64,000 nucleotides of DNA, taken from NCBI RefSeq assembly GCF_003086295.3, contig NC_092048.1:107524276-107588275 (forward strand), in the 5' to 3' direction. This DNA is from Arachis hypogaea. Lineage: Eukaryota; Streptophyta; Magnoliopsida; Fabales; Fabaceae. Made by a program: the position numbers and the translations under genes. Numbering within the stretch: the stretch's first letter is position 1; every line of letters starts with the position of its first letter. The notes below the pieces were generated by a model that saw nothing but the letters and a program-made list of their open reading frames with translations, was not told the origin of the DNA and made no database searches. Below are positions 33,072 to 44,625 of the stretch, in pieces.

Positions 33072-34611
33072 TGATGAGCGGATATTTTATACGCTTTTTG
33101 GGGTTAATTTCATATAGTTTTGAGTATGATCTAGTTAGTTTTTAATTTATTTCCATTAGTTTTTAGGAAAAATTCATATTTCTGGACTTTACTATGAGTT
33201 GTGTGTTTTTCTGTAATTTCAGGTATTTTTCTGGCTGAAATTGAAGGAACTGAGCAAAAATCTGATTCAGGCTGAAAAAGGACTGCTGATGTTGTTGGAT
33301 TCTGACCTCCCTGCACTCAAAGTAGATTTTCTGGAGCTACAAAACTCGAAATGGCATGCTTCTAATTGCGTTGGAAAGTAGACATCCAGGGCTTTCCAGA
33401 AATATATAATAGTCCATACTTTTCACAAGGATAGATGACGTAAACTGGTGTTCAACGCCAGTCCTCTGCCCAATTCTGGCGTCCAGCGCCAGAAAAGGAT
33501 CAAAAGCTGGAGTTGAACGCCCAAACTGGCACAAAAACTGGCGTTCAACTCCACAAATGGCCTCTGCACGTGAATTGCTTAAATCTCAGCCTAGCACACA
33601 CCAAGTGGGCCCCAGAAGTGGATCTCTGCATCATCCATCATAGTTTACTCATTTTTTGTAAACCTAGGCTACTAGTTTAGTATTTAAACAACTTTTAGAG
33701 ACTTATTTTGTATCTCATGACATTTTTAGATCTGAACTTTGTATTCTCTGATGGCATGAGTCTCTAAACCCCATTGTTGGGGGTGAGGAGCTCTGCTGTG
33801 TCTCGATGAAGTAATGCAAGTATTTCTGTTTTCCATTCAAACACGCTTGTTCCTATCTAAGATGTTCATTCGCACTTAACTGTGATGAAGGTGATGATCC
33901 GTGACATTTATCACCTTCCTCAAACCAAGAACGTGTGCCTGACAACCACCTCCGTTCTATATCCGATTGAATGAGTGTCTCTTAGATTCCCTAATCAGAA
34001 TCTCCGTGGTATAAGCTAGAACTGATGGCAGCATTCATGAGAATCCGGAAAGTCTAAACCTTGTCTGTGGTATTTCGAGTAGGATTCAATGATCGAATGA
34101 CTGTGATGAGCTTCAAACTCGCGAGTGCTGGGCGTTAGTGATAGACGCAAAAGGATGAAGAATCCTATTCCAGTATGATCGAGAACCGACAGATGATTAG
34201 TCGTGCTGTGACAGAGCATGTGAGCATATTCTTCACTGAGAGGATGGGATGTAGCCATTGACGACGGTGACCCCCTACATACATCTTGCCATAGGAGGAC
34301 GTGCGTGCGTGAATTAGAAGACAGAGGAAAGCAGATATTCAGAAGACAAAGCATCTCCAAAACTCCAACATATTCTCCATTACTGCATAACAAGTAACCT
34401 TTAATTTATGCTCTCTTGGTTATTCGCAATTCAACTGATAAACATATTTGACTTCCTGACTAAGATTTATAAGATAACCATAGATTGCTTCAAACCAACA
34501 ATCTCCGTGGGATTCGACCCTTACTCACGTAAGGTATTACTTGGACGACCCAGTGCACTTGCTGGTTAGTGGTACGAGTTGGGAAAAGTGTGATTCACAA
34601 TTCGTGCACCA
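33072..34611 (+). repeat. GYP-1 3' LTR
   Basis: 1540 bp, same ends as the 5' LTR, followed by the CTTAG duplication. Palindromes at 33445-33545. Confidence 0.95.
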
Positions 34612-34616
34612 CTTAG
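34612..34616. repeat. GYP-1 target-site duplication (right)
   Basis: CTTAG, pairing with 22624-22628. Confidence 0.95.
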
Positions 34617-35831
34617 ATGGCTCAGAAGGATGACTTTCAAGATCACTATCAAATGACATGGTTGGCATCGAGCTTTTTCCTTTATTTCCTTTCCCGGTTC
34701 CAGAAACTCCACCTCCTTTAATGGTAGACACCCTATTTTCTATAGGCTCATTGATTAAATCAACATGAAAATGTTCAAAGATACATGTGAAAAAATACTC
34801 TAAGGCAGATTCACCTTTTTATCACTACGTACACAGTCCCACATGTGACGCACCATTAAATAAGCAAATGAAATAGATGAAGAAGTAAGAATAGCAAAGA
34901 GAACTAGGCTTTCACAGATTGTTACTCTCTAATAGGAACCGCTCTGTGGCATTAAAATGTGGTTGATAATGCGGTGAAGCAGAGCTCTCACAGGCCCGAG
35001 AACTTTGTGAGTCAGAACAGTCCCATCAAGTGCAGAAAAATTTTCACAAACTTGAGTTAGGGCAATCTGATAAGAAATCCCAACTTGAAAGTCCCACTTT
35101 CCTGACATATATGATGTGGCTCCTTCATCAGTATACCCTAAGACAGCACTAATAGTTTCTCTATTCAAGGTCAGATGCACCTTCTTGACATAAGAATGAA
35201 TCGCTCCATCATGGTACATCATGTTTGCATAAAACTCGGGAACTAGATTTGGATAAACCGACTTTTAAATCTTGAATAGTGGAGTCCACTTGAGATTGTC
35301 AAACAAAGTAGAGAAGTTAATTCCTTTTGTACTCAGAGTCTCCAGATTCGCTATGTGAGAGGCACACAGTTGGCGGTTGACCAGAACTTGACCATGGAAC
35401 TCGTAGGCAGCGCAAGAGTTGAACCGAGCCGGATCAAAGTGAGAATGATTCTTGTTGAACTTATTCTTGAAGTCTAGAGAATCAAAGTTTGGTGGTTCTC
35501 TAGTATTGTGAAGAACATAACCTTTTGAACGCTAAGAGCTTTGGCCATATGGATGAGGAGTTGATCGCCTTGGGGGTGAAGGATGTGGAGAGGATTGTGG
35601 CGCTTCTTCTTCTTCGACCATAGGCTCTTTCTCTTTTCCAACCTTTTTGCAAGAAGAGGTTCTCTGAGCAATTACTTTCCTCCACATTTATGCGGTTGAG
35701 TGTGAAGAAGGGGAAGAAGATGAAGTAGAATGTATATGGATATGGGTGTGAGTTTGGGGAGTAGAAGAGGATGGAGGAATTTTGGAGGAAGGGGTTTGGT
35801 TACTTCTTCTAGGTGCCAACTTCTTTTTCAT
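34617..35831 (-). pseudogene. COP-1 extra ORF after pol, N-terminal part
   Basis: Minus ATG at 35831: a basic, Ser/Pro/His-rich N-terminus with a stop near 35688, then Lys/Glu-rich sequence, NFDSLDFKNKFNKNHSHFD, VPEFYANMMYHDG, SAVLGYTDEGATSYMSGKWD, LGPVRALLHRIINHILMPQSGSY and ISFAYLMVRHMWDCV, ending SEPSK at the GYP-1 insertion. The EFYANM and LLHRII blocks match in order those of the GYP-1 extra ORF, so both belong to one broad plant-transposon domain family. SIRE elements carry an 'envelope-like' ORF here; I see no clear transmembrane segment. At least three stops. Confidence 0.7.
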
Positions 35832-36286
35832 GATAGAAAAATGAAGAAGAGAGTGAGAAGATGAAGGAATGGATGAATGGATTAGAGAATGGAGAGAGGT
35901 TACAACTGCATTTAATACTGAGTGGAGAGAGCATTAATGGAATAATGGGCATTTAATGGGCGGTTATCATCAAGGAAATATTTTAAAATTAAAAAGTAAC
36001 TGAAAGATCTTTTCCTTGAATCAAGGGAGAGAGTAGGGGAAAAGATTTTGATTTGACATGAACTCCCCGTATAAAGGTATGATGTGATAACCTCCAAAAA
36101 TTATTTTTAGAAAAATGATGAAGAAAGCAAACGGGCCAGAGTCATGGAATAGGTCAAAAGAGTTTGGTAGGCCTTATGTTCAGTAACACTTGTGATCAGT
36201 CTCCTCCTGTTTCCTGGCTTGTTCACTACCTTCCCAGTATTGTCTCCTTCTAACCTACGAGACAAAAACAAACAGGATCAATAAAA
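35832..36286 (-). other. COP-1 spacer between pol and extra ORF
   Basis: Non-coding; contains the leader of the extra ORF. No gene seen. Confidence 0.6.
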
Positions 36287-39200
36287 TCACAATTTTTCAA
36301 CAAAACTTAAATCCAGCATCCCCAAACTGTTCCTCAATGAACAGAACCTATCTTCACACAGAGGTTTAGTGAATATATCAGCGAGTTGTTCTTCAGATAT
36401 CACAAATTGAATATCAATGGTACATTTTTGTACATGTTCTCTAATAAAATGATATCTAACCTCAATATGCTTAGTTCTGGAGTACAGAACAAGATTTTTT
36501 GAAATGTTTATTGTACTCATATCATCACAGAATAAAGGTATACTATTGATTTTTAATTTATAATCCTCTAACTGAGTTTTTAACTAAATTAATTGAGAAC
36601 AACAAGCAGAGGCTGATATGTATTCGACTTCATCCGTGGATAGAGCAACAGTGGCTTGTTTCTTGCTTGACCACATGTTTAGTGAGCTTTCAAGGAAGCA
36701 ACACATTTCGGATGTGCTTCTTCTATCCACTCGATCTCCCGCATAATCTGCATCATAAGACCCTACTGCACAAAAATCATTAGATCTAGGATACCATAAG
36801 CCAAAATCACAAGTTCGCTTAATGTACCTAATGATTCTTTTGATGGCCGAAAGATGGGATTCTTTTGGGTTAGATTGAAACCTTGAACATACACTCACAC
36901 TTTGAACAATATCCGGTCTAGAGGATGTAAGATACGTGAGTGAACCTATCATTCCTTTATACCGTGTTTCATCCACATCTTTGCCGTTTTCATCCTTTTC
37001 AAGTTTAGTATTTGGATGCATAGGTGTTTCCATTGGTTTAGAATTTTCAAGGCCAAATTTCTTGATTAATTCTTTTGCATATTTACCTTGGTGAATAAAA
37101 ATGCCACTAGGAGTTTGTTTAATTTGGAGACCAAGGAAAAAGGTTAATTCTCCCATTAAACTCATTTCAAATTCACTAGTCATAAGTTTTCCAAACTCTT
37201 CACACAAGGTTTTATTGGCCGAACCAAACACAATATCATCCACATAAACTTGAACAAGAAGAATATCATTATTAGATTCTTTGATAAATAAAGTAGTATC
37301 GGTGGTACCCCTTTGAAAGTGATTTTCCAATAAGAAGGCACTAAGCCTTTCATACCAAGCTCTCGGAGCTTACCTAAGGCCATAGAGAGCCTTTGAAAGT
37401 TTAAAATCATGATTTGAAAATTCTTTATTTTCAAAACCGGGGGGTTGTGTCACAAATACTTCTCTATCTATAAAGACATTAAGGAAAGCACATTTAACAT
37501 CTATTTAGAACATTCTAAAACCCTTATGGGCAACATAGGCAAGAAGCAACCTAATTGCTTCCATTTTAGCTACCGGGGAAAAAGACTCATCAAAATCAAT
37601 ACCTTCCTCTTGATCGTAACCTTGGGCCACTAATCTAGCCTTGTTACAAACAACACTACCATCATCACCCCCAATTTATTTTTAAAGATCCACTTTGTAC
37701 CGGTTACCTTCTTACCATTTGGATTAGGTACAAGTGTGCAAACCTCATTCTTTTCAAATTGAGCTAGCTCCTCTTCCATGGCTTTGACCTATGAGGGGTC
37801 TTTAAGAGCTTGCTTTATGTTAAGAGGTTCCAATTGAGACAATAATGCAACATTGCTAGGTTCTGATTGCTTCTTGCTTGAGGATCTAGTGGTTACGCCT
37901 TGGGAAGGATCACCAATGATAAAATCATGAGGATAACCCTTCAAAAACTTCCATTCTCTTGGCCTTTGAGGTAAGGTTCTGCCTTGATGAGCTTCAGCAG
38001 ACTGTTCTGTTCCGGATTCTTTGGCTTGTTCAGGAGACAAAACTGAAATGTCTTCTTCATCATAATGAGACCTTTCTGGACGGACAGGTTCTTCGCTTGG
38101 GATAGTTTTGGAATTTTCTTGACTTGGTTGGTGGTTCATATCAGCTTCACTTCCTGTATCATTATCTAAAAGGGCACTGAGAATTGAATTAGTATCACAA
38201 AAGGACACATGTATAGATTCCTCTATGGTTCTATGTTCCTTGAGGTAAATTCTAAATGCTTTGCTAGTGGTGGAGTATCCAACAAACATTCCTTCATAGG
38301 ATTTTGGGTCAAATTTTCCAAGATTTTCTTTATTGTTAAGTACAAAGCATTTGCATCCAAAAATATGGAAATACTTAAGATTTGGTGGAGTTCCTTTCCA
38401 TAGCTCATAAGGAGTTTTCTTTAATCCTTTTCGAATGATAGTCCTATTAAAAATATAACAAGCTGTATTTACAGCTTCAGCCCACAAAAATTTTGGAACA
38501 TCATTTTCACAAAGCATAGCCCTAGTCATTTTTTGAAGGCTTCTATTCCTTCTTTCAACTACCCCATTTTGTTGAGGAGTCCTAGGACATGAAAAGTTAT
38601 GTGCAATTCCAAAATTATCACAGAAATTTTCAAAATCTTGATTTTCAAATTCTTTTCCATGATCACTTCTTAAGTGGGCAACTTTCAAATCTTTTTCATT
38701 TTGAATCCTTTTACAAAGGGTTGAAAAAGCATGGAAAGCATCATTCTTATGAGCTAGGAAGAGTACCCAACCGAATCTAGAGTAGTCATCCACCACCACC
38801 AAACCATAATATTTACCTCCTAAACTTTGAGTTCTAGTGGGACCAAAAAGATCAATATGCAACATTTTTAATAGCCTCTTGGTGGAAATTCCATCTTTTG
38901 GTTTAAAAGAGGATTTTACTTGTTTCCCTAATTGACAAGCATCACAAGTAATATCCTTATCAAATTTAATGTTTGGAATTCCTCTCACCAAGTTTTTCTT
39001 AACAAGCTTAGAAATTTGGTACATGCTAGCATGACCCAATTTCTTATGCCAAAGCCATTTTTCATATTCAAGTGATGTAAAGCATGTTACCTTTTGATCT
39101 TTTAAATCCTCAAGAGTTAATCCATACACATTATTACACCTTTTAGTTTCAAACAAGATTTCCCTAGATTTTTTACAAATAACTAAGCAATCCAATTTCC

Positions 39201-39477
39201 TAAAAATAACTTCATATCTAAGATCACATAATTGGCTAATACTTAGTAAATTGCGTTTCAGCCCATCAACAAGTAAAACATCATTTATGAAAGAAGAAAA
39301 ACTCTTACCAACTTTACCTATGGCCACTATCTTCCCTTTTCCATTATCACCAAAAGTGACAAACCCTCCATCATATTCATCAAGCTTAATGAAGAAGGTT
39401 GCCTTTTCGTTCATATGCCTAGAGCATCCACTATCCATATACCACATTTTGTCCTTTCGCTGGGTTCCTAGGCACAC
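36287..39477 (-). pseudogene. COP-1 pol (protease, integrase, RT, RNase H)
   Basis: Copia order on the minus strand. Protease active site WYMDSGCSRHM (39450); pre-integrase KLGHASMYQISKLVKK with CDACQLGKQ (39040-38930); integrase HIDLFGPTRTQSLGGKYYGLVVVDDYSRF, LRSDHGKEFEN and NGVVERRNR giving D, D, E; a long acidic spacer (38180-37900); RT with QVYVDDIVFGSAN (37255) and GELTFFLGLQIKQ; RNase H with YDADYAGDRVDRRSTS, STDEVEYI and RTKHIEVRYHF. The integrase frame is open from 39477 to 37789. Frame changes and stops lie between 37.79 and 37.33 kb, and TAG near 36581. RNase H has STDEVEYI where STAEAEYI is usual. Non-functional as a whole. Confidence 0.88.
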
Positions 39478-39490
39478 CTAAAAAATAAGC

Positions 39491-41226
39491 TCAAGTGACC
39501 TTAGGTATCCAAATTTTTTTGGATCCTTTGACGTCAAACCATCTTCTTTGTCCCAAGCCATTATAATCACAAACAATTTTACAAACTTTATTTCCAATCA
39601 TTCTTTCACTAAAGAAACATTGAATGGGAAAATGACCATTCCGATTGCAAAATCTGCAAATTCTATGAGTTGTTGTTTTCACAAAGCCTATTGGGTTTTG
39701 AAACCCTACATCATTTGAAGATGATGCTATGTTTGTAACAGATTTTGAAGTTTTATGAAAATCCAAATCAGCTTTATCATAAAGAGGTCTCTGACTAGCC
39801 AAGAGTTGATTTAGATTTTTAGAACTTTGAGCAAAGTTGGCTAAGTCTTCTTTAAGCATTTTTATCTCTTTATGCAGCCACTTATTTTCTTCAAAATAGT
39901 TCAGATTTGCAGTCATATAATAGTGGTATTCACAGCTTTTAATTTGAGCTTTTAACTACTTGTTTTCTTCAACAAGTTCAACAGTAGTTTCAGCCTCTCT
40001 TAATTTATCTTTGATAAAACCATTTTCAGCTTTTAGAATAGCAATTTGAGACTCAAGATCTTGGTTTTCACTTAGGAAGCATTTGATTTTTCCAGAAAGA
40101 TGGTCAATCATGAGATGAAGATCTTCAGTATCAAGGTTATGAAATACTACCTGCTTTACGTGATCTGCCATGAGGCAAGTTTGAGACTTGGTTTCTGATT
40201 CTTCATCTTCATTAGAGTCATTTTCCAAGTCTTCCTAGGAGGCCATCAGTCCCTTTCTTTTTCTCTTCTTTAGCTTATCCTCCTTCTTCAATTTAGGGCA
40301 ATCAGATTTGAAGTGCCCAGCCTCTTTGCAGTTGTAGCAGATCACTTTGCTGAGATCCTTCTTTGGTTTTCTTGAGCTGCTTCCTCTGCTTTTTTCCTTC
40401 AGCTTCACCATTTTCCTGAATTTCTTAGCAAACAAAACAAAATCATTTTTATATGAATTATCACTGGATTCATCATCCAGCAGTTCAGAAACAGATTTGA
40501 AAGCAATTCCTTTCTTTTTTGTATCTTTTTTCAAATATGTGTTTTCAAAAGCAAGTAAATTTCCTCTCAAATCATCATAAGTCATAGAATCAATGCCACT
40601 ACTCTCAGCTATTACTATTGCTTTTGTGTCCCACTCTTTTGTGAGACATCTCAAAATTCGCCTCACAAGTACAGATTCAGGATTGTGATTCCCATAGCAT
40701 CCAAGCCAGTGATGATGACATTGAATCTTTCAAACAATTCATCTATTATTTCTCCTTCTTTCATTGAGAATATTTCATACTCTCTGTTTAGCATGTCAAT
40801 TATGGTCTTCTTCACTAGGGTTGTGCCTTCATGAGTGAGTTGTAGTTTATCCTAGATTTTCTTTGCTGTTGTGCATCTTGATACCCGTCGGTATTCTTCG
40901 AAGCTGACTGCACAGTTAAGCAAGTTGACAGCTTTGGCGTTGAGCTCTACTTTTTTTCTGTCTTTCTCAGTCCACCCGGCTTCACGCTTGAGAGTAACCA
41001 CACCATCAGCTCCTATAATGGTTGAGAATTGTGGTCCTTCCAGGATAATCTTCCGGAGTCGGTAGTCTACAGACTGAACAAAAATCTTCATTCTTTCTTT
41101 CCAGTAACTGTAGTTCTTTCCATTGAAGAATGGGGGTCTGTTGCTTGACTTTCCTTCTGTCAGAGTATAAGGAACCAGAGTTGAGCCACTGTTAGCCGCC
41201 ATCAAAATCTTTTCTCCAAGATGCAA
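39491..41226 (-). pseudogene. COP-1 gag with two zinc knuckles
   Basis: Minus strand from 41226: RPPFFNGKNYSYWKERMKIFVQS (gag N-terminal domain, DUF4219/UBN2 type), a frame change near 40860, MRRILRCLTKEWDTK and MTYDDLRGNLLAFE (40666-40550), zinc knuckle CYNCKEAGHFKSDC (40340-40299), a coiled coil (40228-39956) and a second knuckle-like CRFCNRNGHFPIQC (39660-39619). Two knuckles and a long coiled coil are typical of SIRE gag. Stops near 40858, 40232, 39950 and 39490 break it. Confidence 0.82.
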
Positions 41227-41248
41227 AGCTTGATCTCTTTGAGACCAA

Positions 41249-41260
41249 GCTCTGATACCA
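41249..41260 (-). other. COP-1 primer binding site
   Basis: Minus strand TGGTATCAGAGC, complementary to the 3' end of initiator tRNA-Met, two bases from the LTR end. Confidence 0.92.
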
Positions 41261-41262
41261 AT

Positions 41263-43080
41263 TGATGGTAATCAGTGGCTAAGAGAAGGAGGGAGTTGAA
41301 TCTTAGCCATTTTTTCGCTGAGTAATACTTGCTGCCTTATAAAATGCTCGAGGAGATTTTTTTGTGTTTTGTCTCATAACCAGACACGAGACATTTTCTT
41401 TTTGTATTGTACCCAGTCAGGAAATATTTTTCAATTATGTCTCCTTCGCAACAGAAACTGAAATGGAGTAGAAGAGAAAGAGAGAATCACACCAAGAAGT
41501 ATCCTAGTTCAGCTGCTAAGTGCAATGCAGCCAACGTCCAGTCTCTATCACAACAATGATAGAATTTCGCTATAATCAAACAGATTACAGACTCCAATTC
41601 TTCCCTAGGAACTACCCTTCCTATCCGGGACAAGTCCATAATCTATCCCTAATCCTGAACTTGACTTGGTCACCTACCAAGCTTTCAACTGCTAAGTGCT
41701 AAGCTAACTTGCAAGGAGATTTCCACAGAATCATGATACACAACACATAGATGTACAAAGGACTTCTAAGACACCTATGGATTTTTCTTTAATTTTGTAC
41801 ACTCGGCCGTTTTTCACTCACTGGCTTTTTCTTACAAACCTCACACTGTTTGCCTTTTTCACCATGAGACTCAAATAGAGAAAACTAAAGAAAATACAAA
41901 ATAAAACACATTGAAGGAGAAGATCTTCTATTAGCTTGAGTAGCTATGAGAACTCTGTGCTTACTCTCCTTGTCTCAAGCCTTGGCCGTTCACCCTTATT
42001 ATAGAAGGGAAAGCTTCCAAGGTTGAAACGGTTCAACCGAGCCAACTTCTTCTTCTTCAATCATCAAAACCGGTTCGGACAGAGAGAAGAGAGAGGGAAA
42101 CCGAAAGCAAAACCAACATGCTATTACCTCTCTCTCATCCCTTCTCATCAAGCTTCATCAATCTGAGCCTTCCATCTTGACTTGGTCCCCAAGAAGGATT
42201 TCTGACCCTTGATAAACTCTTGATCCTTGACAGCTCCTTCTGTTCTATTTTTGCTTCTACCTCCACGTAGCTATAGTAGCTACCTTCTATGATGGATGAA
42301 CAAAAGTGAAAACGAGCTTCACGTCAGAGATCTTTTTCTCTGACCGAATCGGATTGCTACCATTTTTAGGTATGGAAATTTTGAGGCTTCTTCTCCACTT
42401 CTTACCTTTAATGGAAAAGATCTCAGCCACGCCATACCGTAGATCTTTTTGTAAGGGCCATCATCACCTTGGCCACTTGCTTCTTCATAGCTTCTCTACT
42501 TCTACCTCTGATAGCTTGCATCTTCGTCTTTCCTGACAGATGAAATGATCGAAAACTAGAGAGAGAAGAGAGAAAAAGCTTTCAATGGAAGTAAAGAAAG
42601 AAATTAAAATAAGTTAAGTTTCTACTTTCCAATCCCCCATGCCTAGTAACGTGTAATGCATTAATGGAAATCAAATCAATGTAAACTTTCTCTTTCATGT
42701 TACCAATGTATGCATTAAATCCAAGTTAATTAAATTTGAATTCTATCAAAGAGGGGAGTGGGTAACCGAACCACACATGCTCCAACCCATTCTTCTTTCT
42801 TTCAAATTCGGACCAAGGCTTATGGTCTCACAACCAAAATAAATCTGGGCTATTCTCTTGATACTTGACCCAAAAACCATTTGCAAAAATAGTTCTGCCA
42901 TACTGATTGAGTATTTTTGTACCACATGCTGAATATTTTCCCAACCTATTGGGCTTTTTGTTGCATATACCCATTGATCAAAATACTGCACACAAAATAG
43001 AAATTATTAATCAAATAATTTGAAGCTTCAAATCAATTTAATAATTTCTAATTAACATTTTTAACAATGTTTGATCATCA
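41263..43080 (-). repeat. COP-1 5' LTR
   Basis: 1818 bp on the minus strand from TGATGATCAAAC (43080) to GATTACCATCA (41263). Ends TGATG/CATCA. Its start lies inside the GYP-3 5' LTR, 120 bp from that LTR's own end. The partner LTR is missing. Confidence 0.82.
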
Positions 43081-43200
43081 CAATCATTTAAAGTTTTTCA
43101 AACTCAACAAAACCTATGAAAACTTTACAAAACTTAAATAAAATATAACAAAAACTATATGAAAATAATGTCAAAAAGCGTATAAAATATCCGCTCATCA
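43081..43200 (-). repeat. GYP-3 5' LTR remnant
   Basis: 120 bp ending CGCTCATCA at 43200, matching the same end of the 3' LTR at 21585-21685 with a few differences. GTCAC follows at 43201-43205. Confidence 0.85.
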
Positions 43201-43205
43201 GTCAC
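43201..43205. repeat. GYP-3 target-site duplication (right)
   Basis: GTCAC, pairing with 20168-20172; LINE-B resumes. Confidence 0.85.
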
Positions 43206-44157
43206 AAACTTTTTTAATATTTTGGAAAATGTTAGGCTAGAAATTACTCTAGCATTCCAAGAGAACACAATCATCTATAAAAAAAAGCCTTAATATGAAT
43301 GAAGTCCAAAGCTCTAAGGGACCACTAATTCAAAAAATCGCACGAGCAAGATGAGAGGCTCAATTAGGCCAAATTTATCTCATGCTCCTCTAGGGCTTCT
43401 TTCTTCCCCATTCCATCACTGTAGCTATACCCTCAGCCATAATCTTATCCAGGTCAGAGCTTGTGGTCCGTAGGAATTTCTAGAACCATGCTAGTATCTG
43501 AATTATTAAAATTAAGTGATGGACTTGAGTTATTCGGGATGGAAAAAGGGCATATGATGTGGTAATAGGCTGAGCTTGCACACTATCTGTTTGGTTTATG
43601 GGGGAAGGGTGATGTATTTGGGCAAAGTTAGATAGTTTTGTGGTTGCTGTTGTTGGATCGCCGGAGTGAACTGTGATTTGTGCTTGGGTGTTTGGGCCAA
43701 GTTTGGTCTATTGTTTTGGATTTTTTTGCTATATTGGGCTGCATTATTTTCTTTTTCTTTTCTTATTTAGGCCCAGTGAGAAATTCTTTGGGCATATTGT
43801 CATCTTGTTTTCCTATTTGAGACATTAGAAGATTCTCATGATTATTGTAATCATGCAATGGGTGGTCCCCTTCTCCATTGGAAGATTCTTTGGGCATATT
43901 GTACCATCCCTTTTTTCCACCATCTCCATTTTGTCTTTGTTATTTTTTTGTTTATTCACACTACTAGCACTGGGGCCGTCCTTGTTGTTGGGGATTTTTC
44001 TTTTGTTTTTTTTTTACCTTTGCATAATCATCCAAGCCCCAATGTTCTGATTAGGCAAAATAACCTCCTTGCCTTTATCAATACAGTTTTCTTCTTCTCT
44101 AACATTAGGCTCAACTTACCTTTCTTTTGCTAGAATATTCCTAACTTCCTCCTTACC
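43206..44157 (-). other. LINE-B spacer between ORF1 and ORF2
   Basis: Holds the decayed C-terminus of ORF1 (before about 43700) and the first codons of ORF2 near 43300-43206. No separate gene; short plus-strand frames at 43838-44260 are Phe/Leu-rich shadows. Confidence 0.55.
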
Positions 44158-44625
44158 TTATCCCTCCCTGGCACTTTCATTAGTCTTGTCCTGGTTAGCC
44201 TTGTTCATGCAACTATCACTGACGTGCCCAAACCTCTCACATTTAAAGCACACCATGTGAAAACCCTCATATTCTATGTAATATCTCGTTTCATTCATCA
44301 AATATGATGCTTCCAACGGGCTACTAAGATCCAGTTCAATGCAGAGCCTCGCAAACTTACCTCGAGTCTGATTGGTAGTATTCATGTTCACGTTCAAAGT
44401 TTTTCAAATTTGGTCCCCTATTGTTCGCAAGAATTTTTTGACATAATATTCAATGGAAAAGTCTGATAACTTGATCCATGCAGCTACTTTGTTTATGGTT
44501 GTTCCAAATGGGATAAAATCTGGCACCCATCGACGTATAGTGAGGTAGTGGTCAAAGAAAATCCACAACCCTCCTTCCAGCACGTTCCAATAATCACCCT
44601 CATTGAACAATCTGACTATATAGAA
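44158..44625 (-). pseudogene. LINE-B ORF1 (DUF4283 / zinc knuckle)
   Basis: Minus strand: FNEGDYWNVLEGGLWIFFDHYLTIRRW, then INKVAAWIKLSDFSIEYYVKKFLRTIGDQI, a stop, and MNTTNQTRGKFARLCIELDLSSPL with YIEYEGFHMVCFKCERFGHVSDSC, a complete CCHC zinc knuckle at about 44260-44215. RNA-binding protein of the L1 particle. The N-terminal region is missing beyond 44625. One stop or frame change near 44403. It keeps the knuckle that LINE-A ORF1 has lost. Confidence 0.82.

Larger units (their letters stand above)
22629..34611 (+). mobile_element. GYP-1, complete Athila-type Ty3/gypsy retrotransposon
   Basis: An 11,983-bp element with two LTRs (22629-24167, 33072-34611), CTTAG duplications, a primer site, gag, protease, RT, RNase H, integrase and an extra ORF before the 3' LTR. 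The RT wording (FPLPFIDQMLERLAGH, FLDGYSGYNQI) and an additional ORF in the envelope position fit the Athila branch. LTRs are about 98% alike by eye, so it is the youngest insertion in this nest. Coding regions carry at least three frame changes and three internal stops. It may correspond to a named Arachis family such as FIDEL, but I cannot confirm that. Confidence 0.9.
22164..43080 (-). mobile_element. COP-1, SIRE-like Ty1/copia element lacking its 3' LTR
   Basis: Minus strand order: 5' LTR (43080-41263), initiator-Met primer site, gag, protease-integrase-RT-RNase H (39477-36287), an extra ORF after pol (35831-34617 continuing 22628-22399), and a polypurine tract near 22190-22165. Copia order with an additional ORF after pol is the Sirevirus/SIRE plan. 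The 3' LTR that should follow the polypurine tract is absent, and GYP-3 sequence begins at once. Net length without GYP-1 is about 8.9 kb. All ORFs carry lesions. Confidence 0.78.
20173..43200 (-). mobile_element. GYP-3, gypsy element carrying COP-1 and GYP-1
   Basis: The outer ends are the two ends of one minus-strand gypsy element: a full 3' LTR at 20173-21685 and the first 120 bp of the 5' LTR at 43081-43200. Both terminate in CGCTCATCA and are flanked by GTCAC. Inside remain only the C-terminal half of the extra ORF (21686-22163); gag, pol and most of the 5' LTR are gone. In their place lies COP-1 (about 22164-43080), itself carrying GYP-1. Exact flanks show that this is one insertion into LINE-B. 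Confidence 0.8.
14190..44625 (-). mobile_element. LINE-B, decayed plant L1-type retrotransposon (with nested insertions)
   Basis: Read on the minus strand: ORF1 (44625-44158), spacer (44157-43206), ORF2 endonuclease (20172-19290), RT (18700-17396), zf-RVT (about 15800-14900) and RNase H (about 14640-14190). The 23-kb block 20173-43200 sits within the endonuclease start, flanked by GTCAC duplications; the LINE reads straight across once it is ignored. Other insertions are 15827-17390, 18932-19273 and 19363-19453. Net LINE length is about 5.4 kb. ORF1 lacks its N-terminus at 44625, consistent with 5' truncation. The 3' end stops inside RNase H where LINE-A's A run abuts. Confidence 0.8.

Noticed and set aside
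36287..43080. A second independent copia element separate from the 34612-35831 ORF
   Set aside because: Spacing, strand and SIRE gene order make the extra ORF part of the same element.
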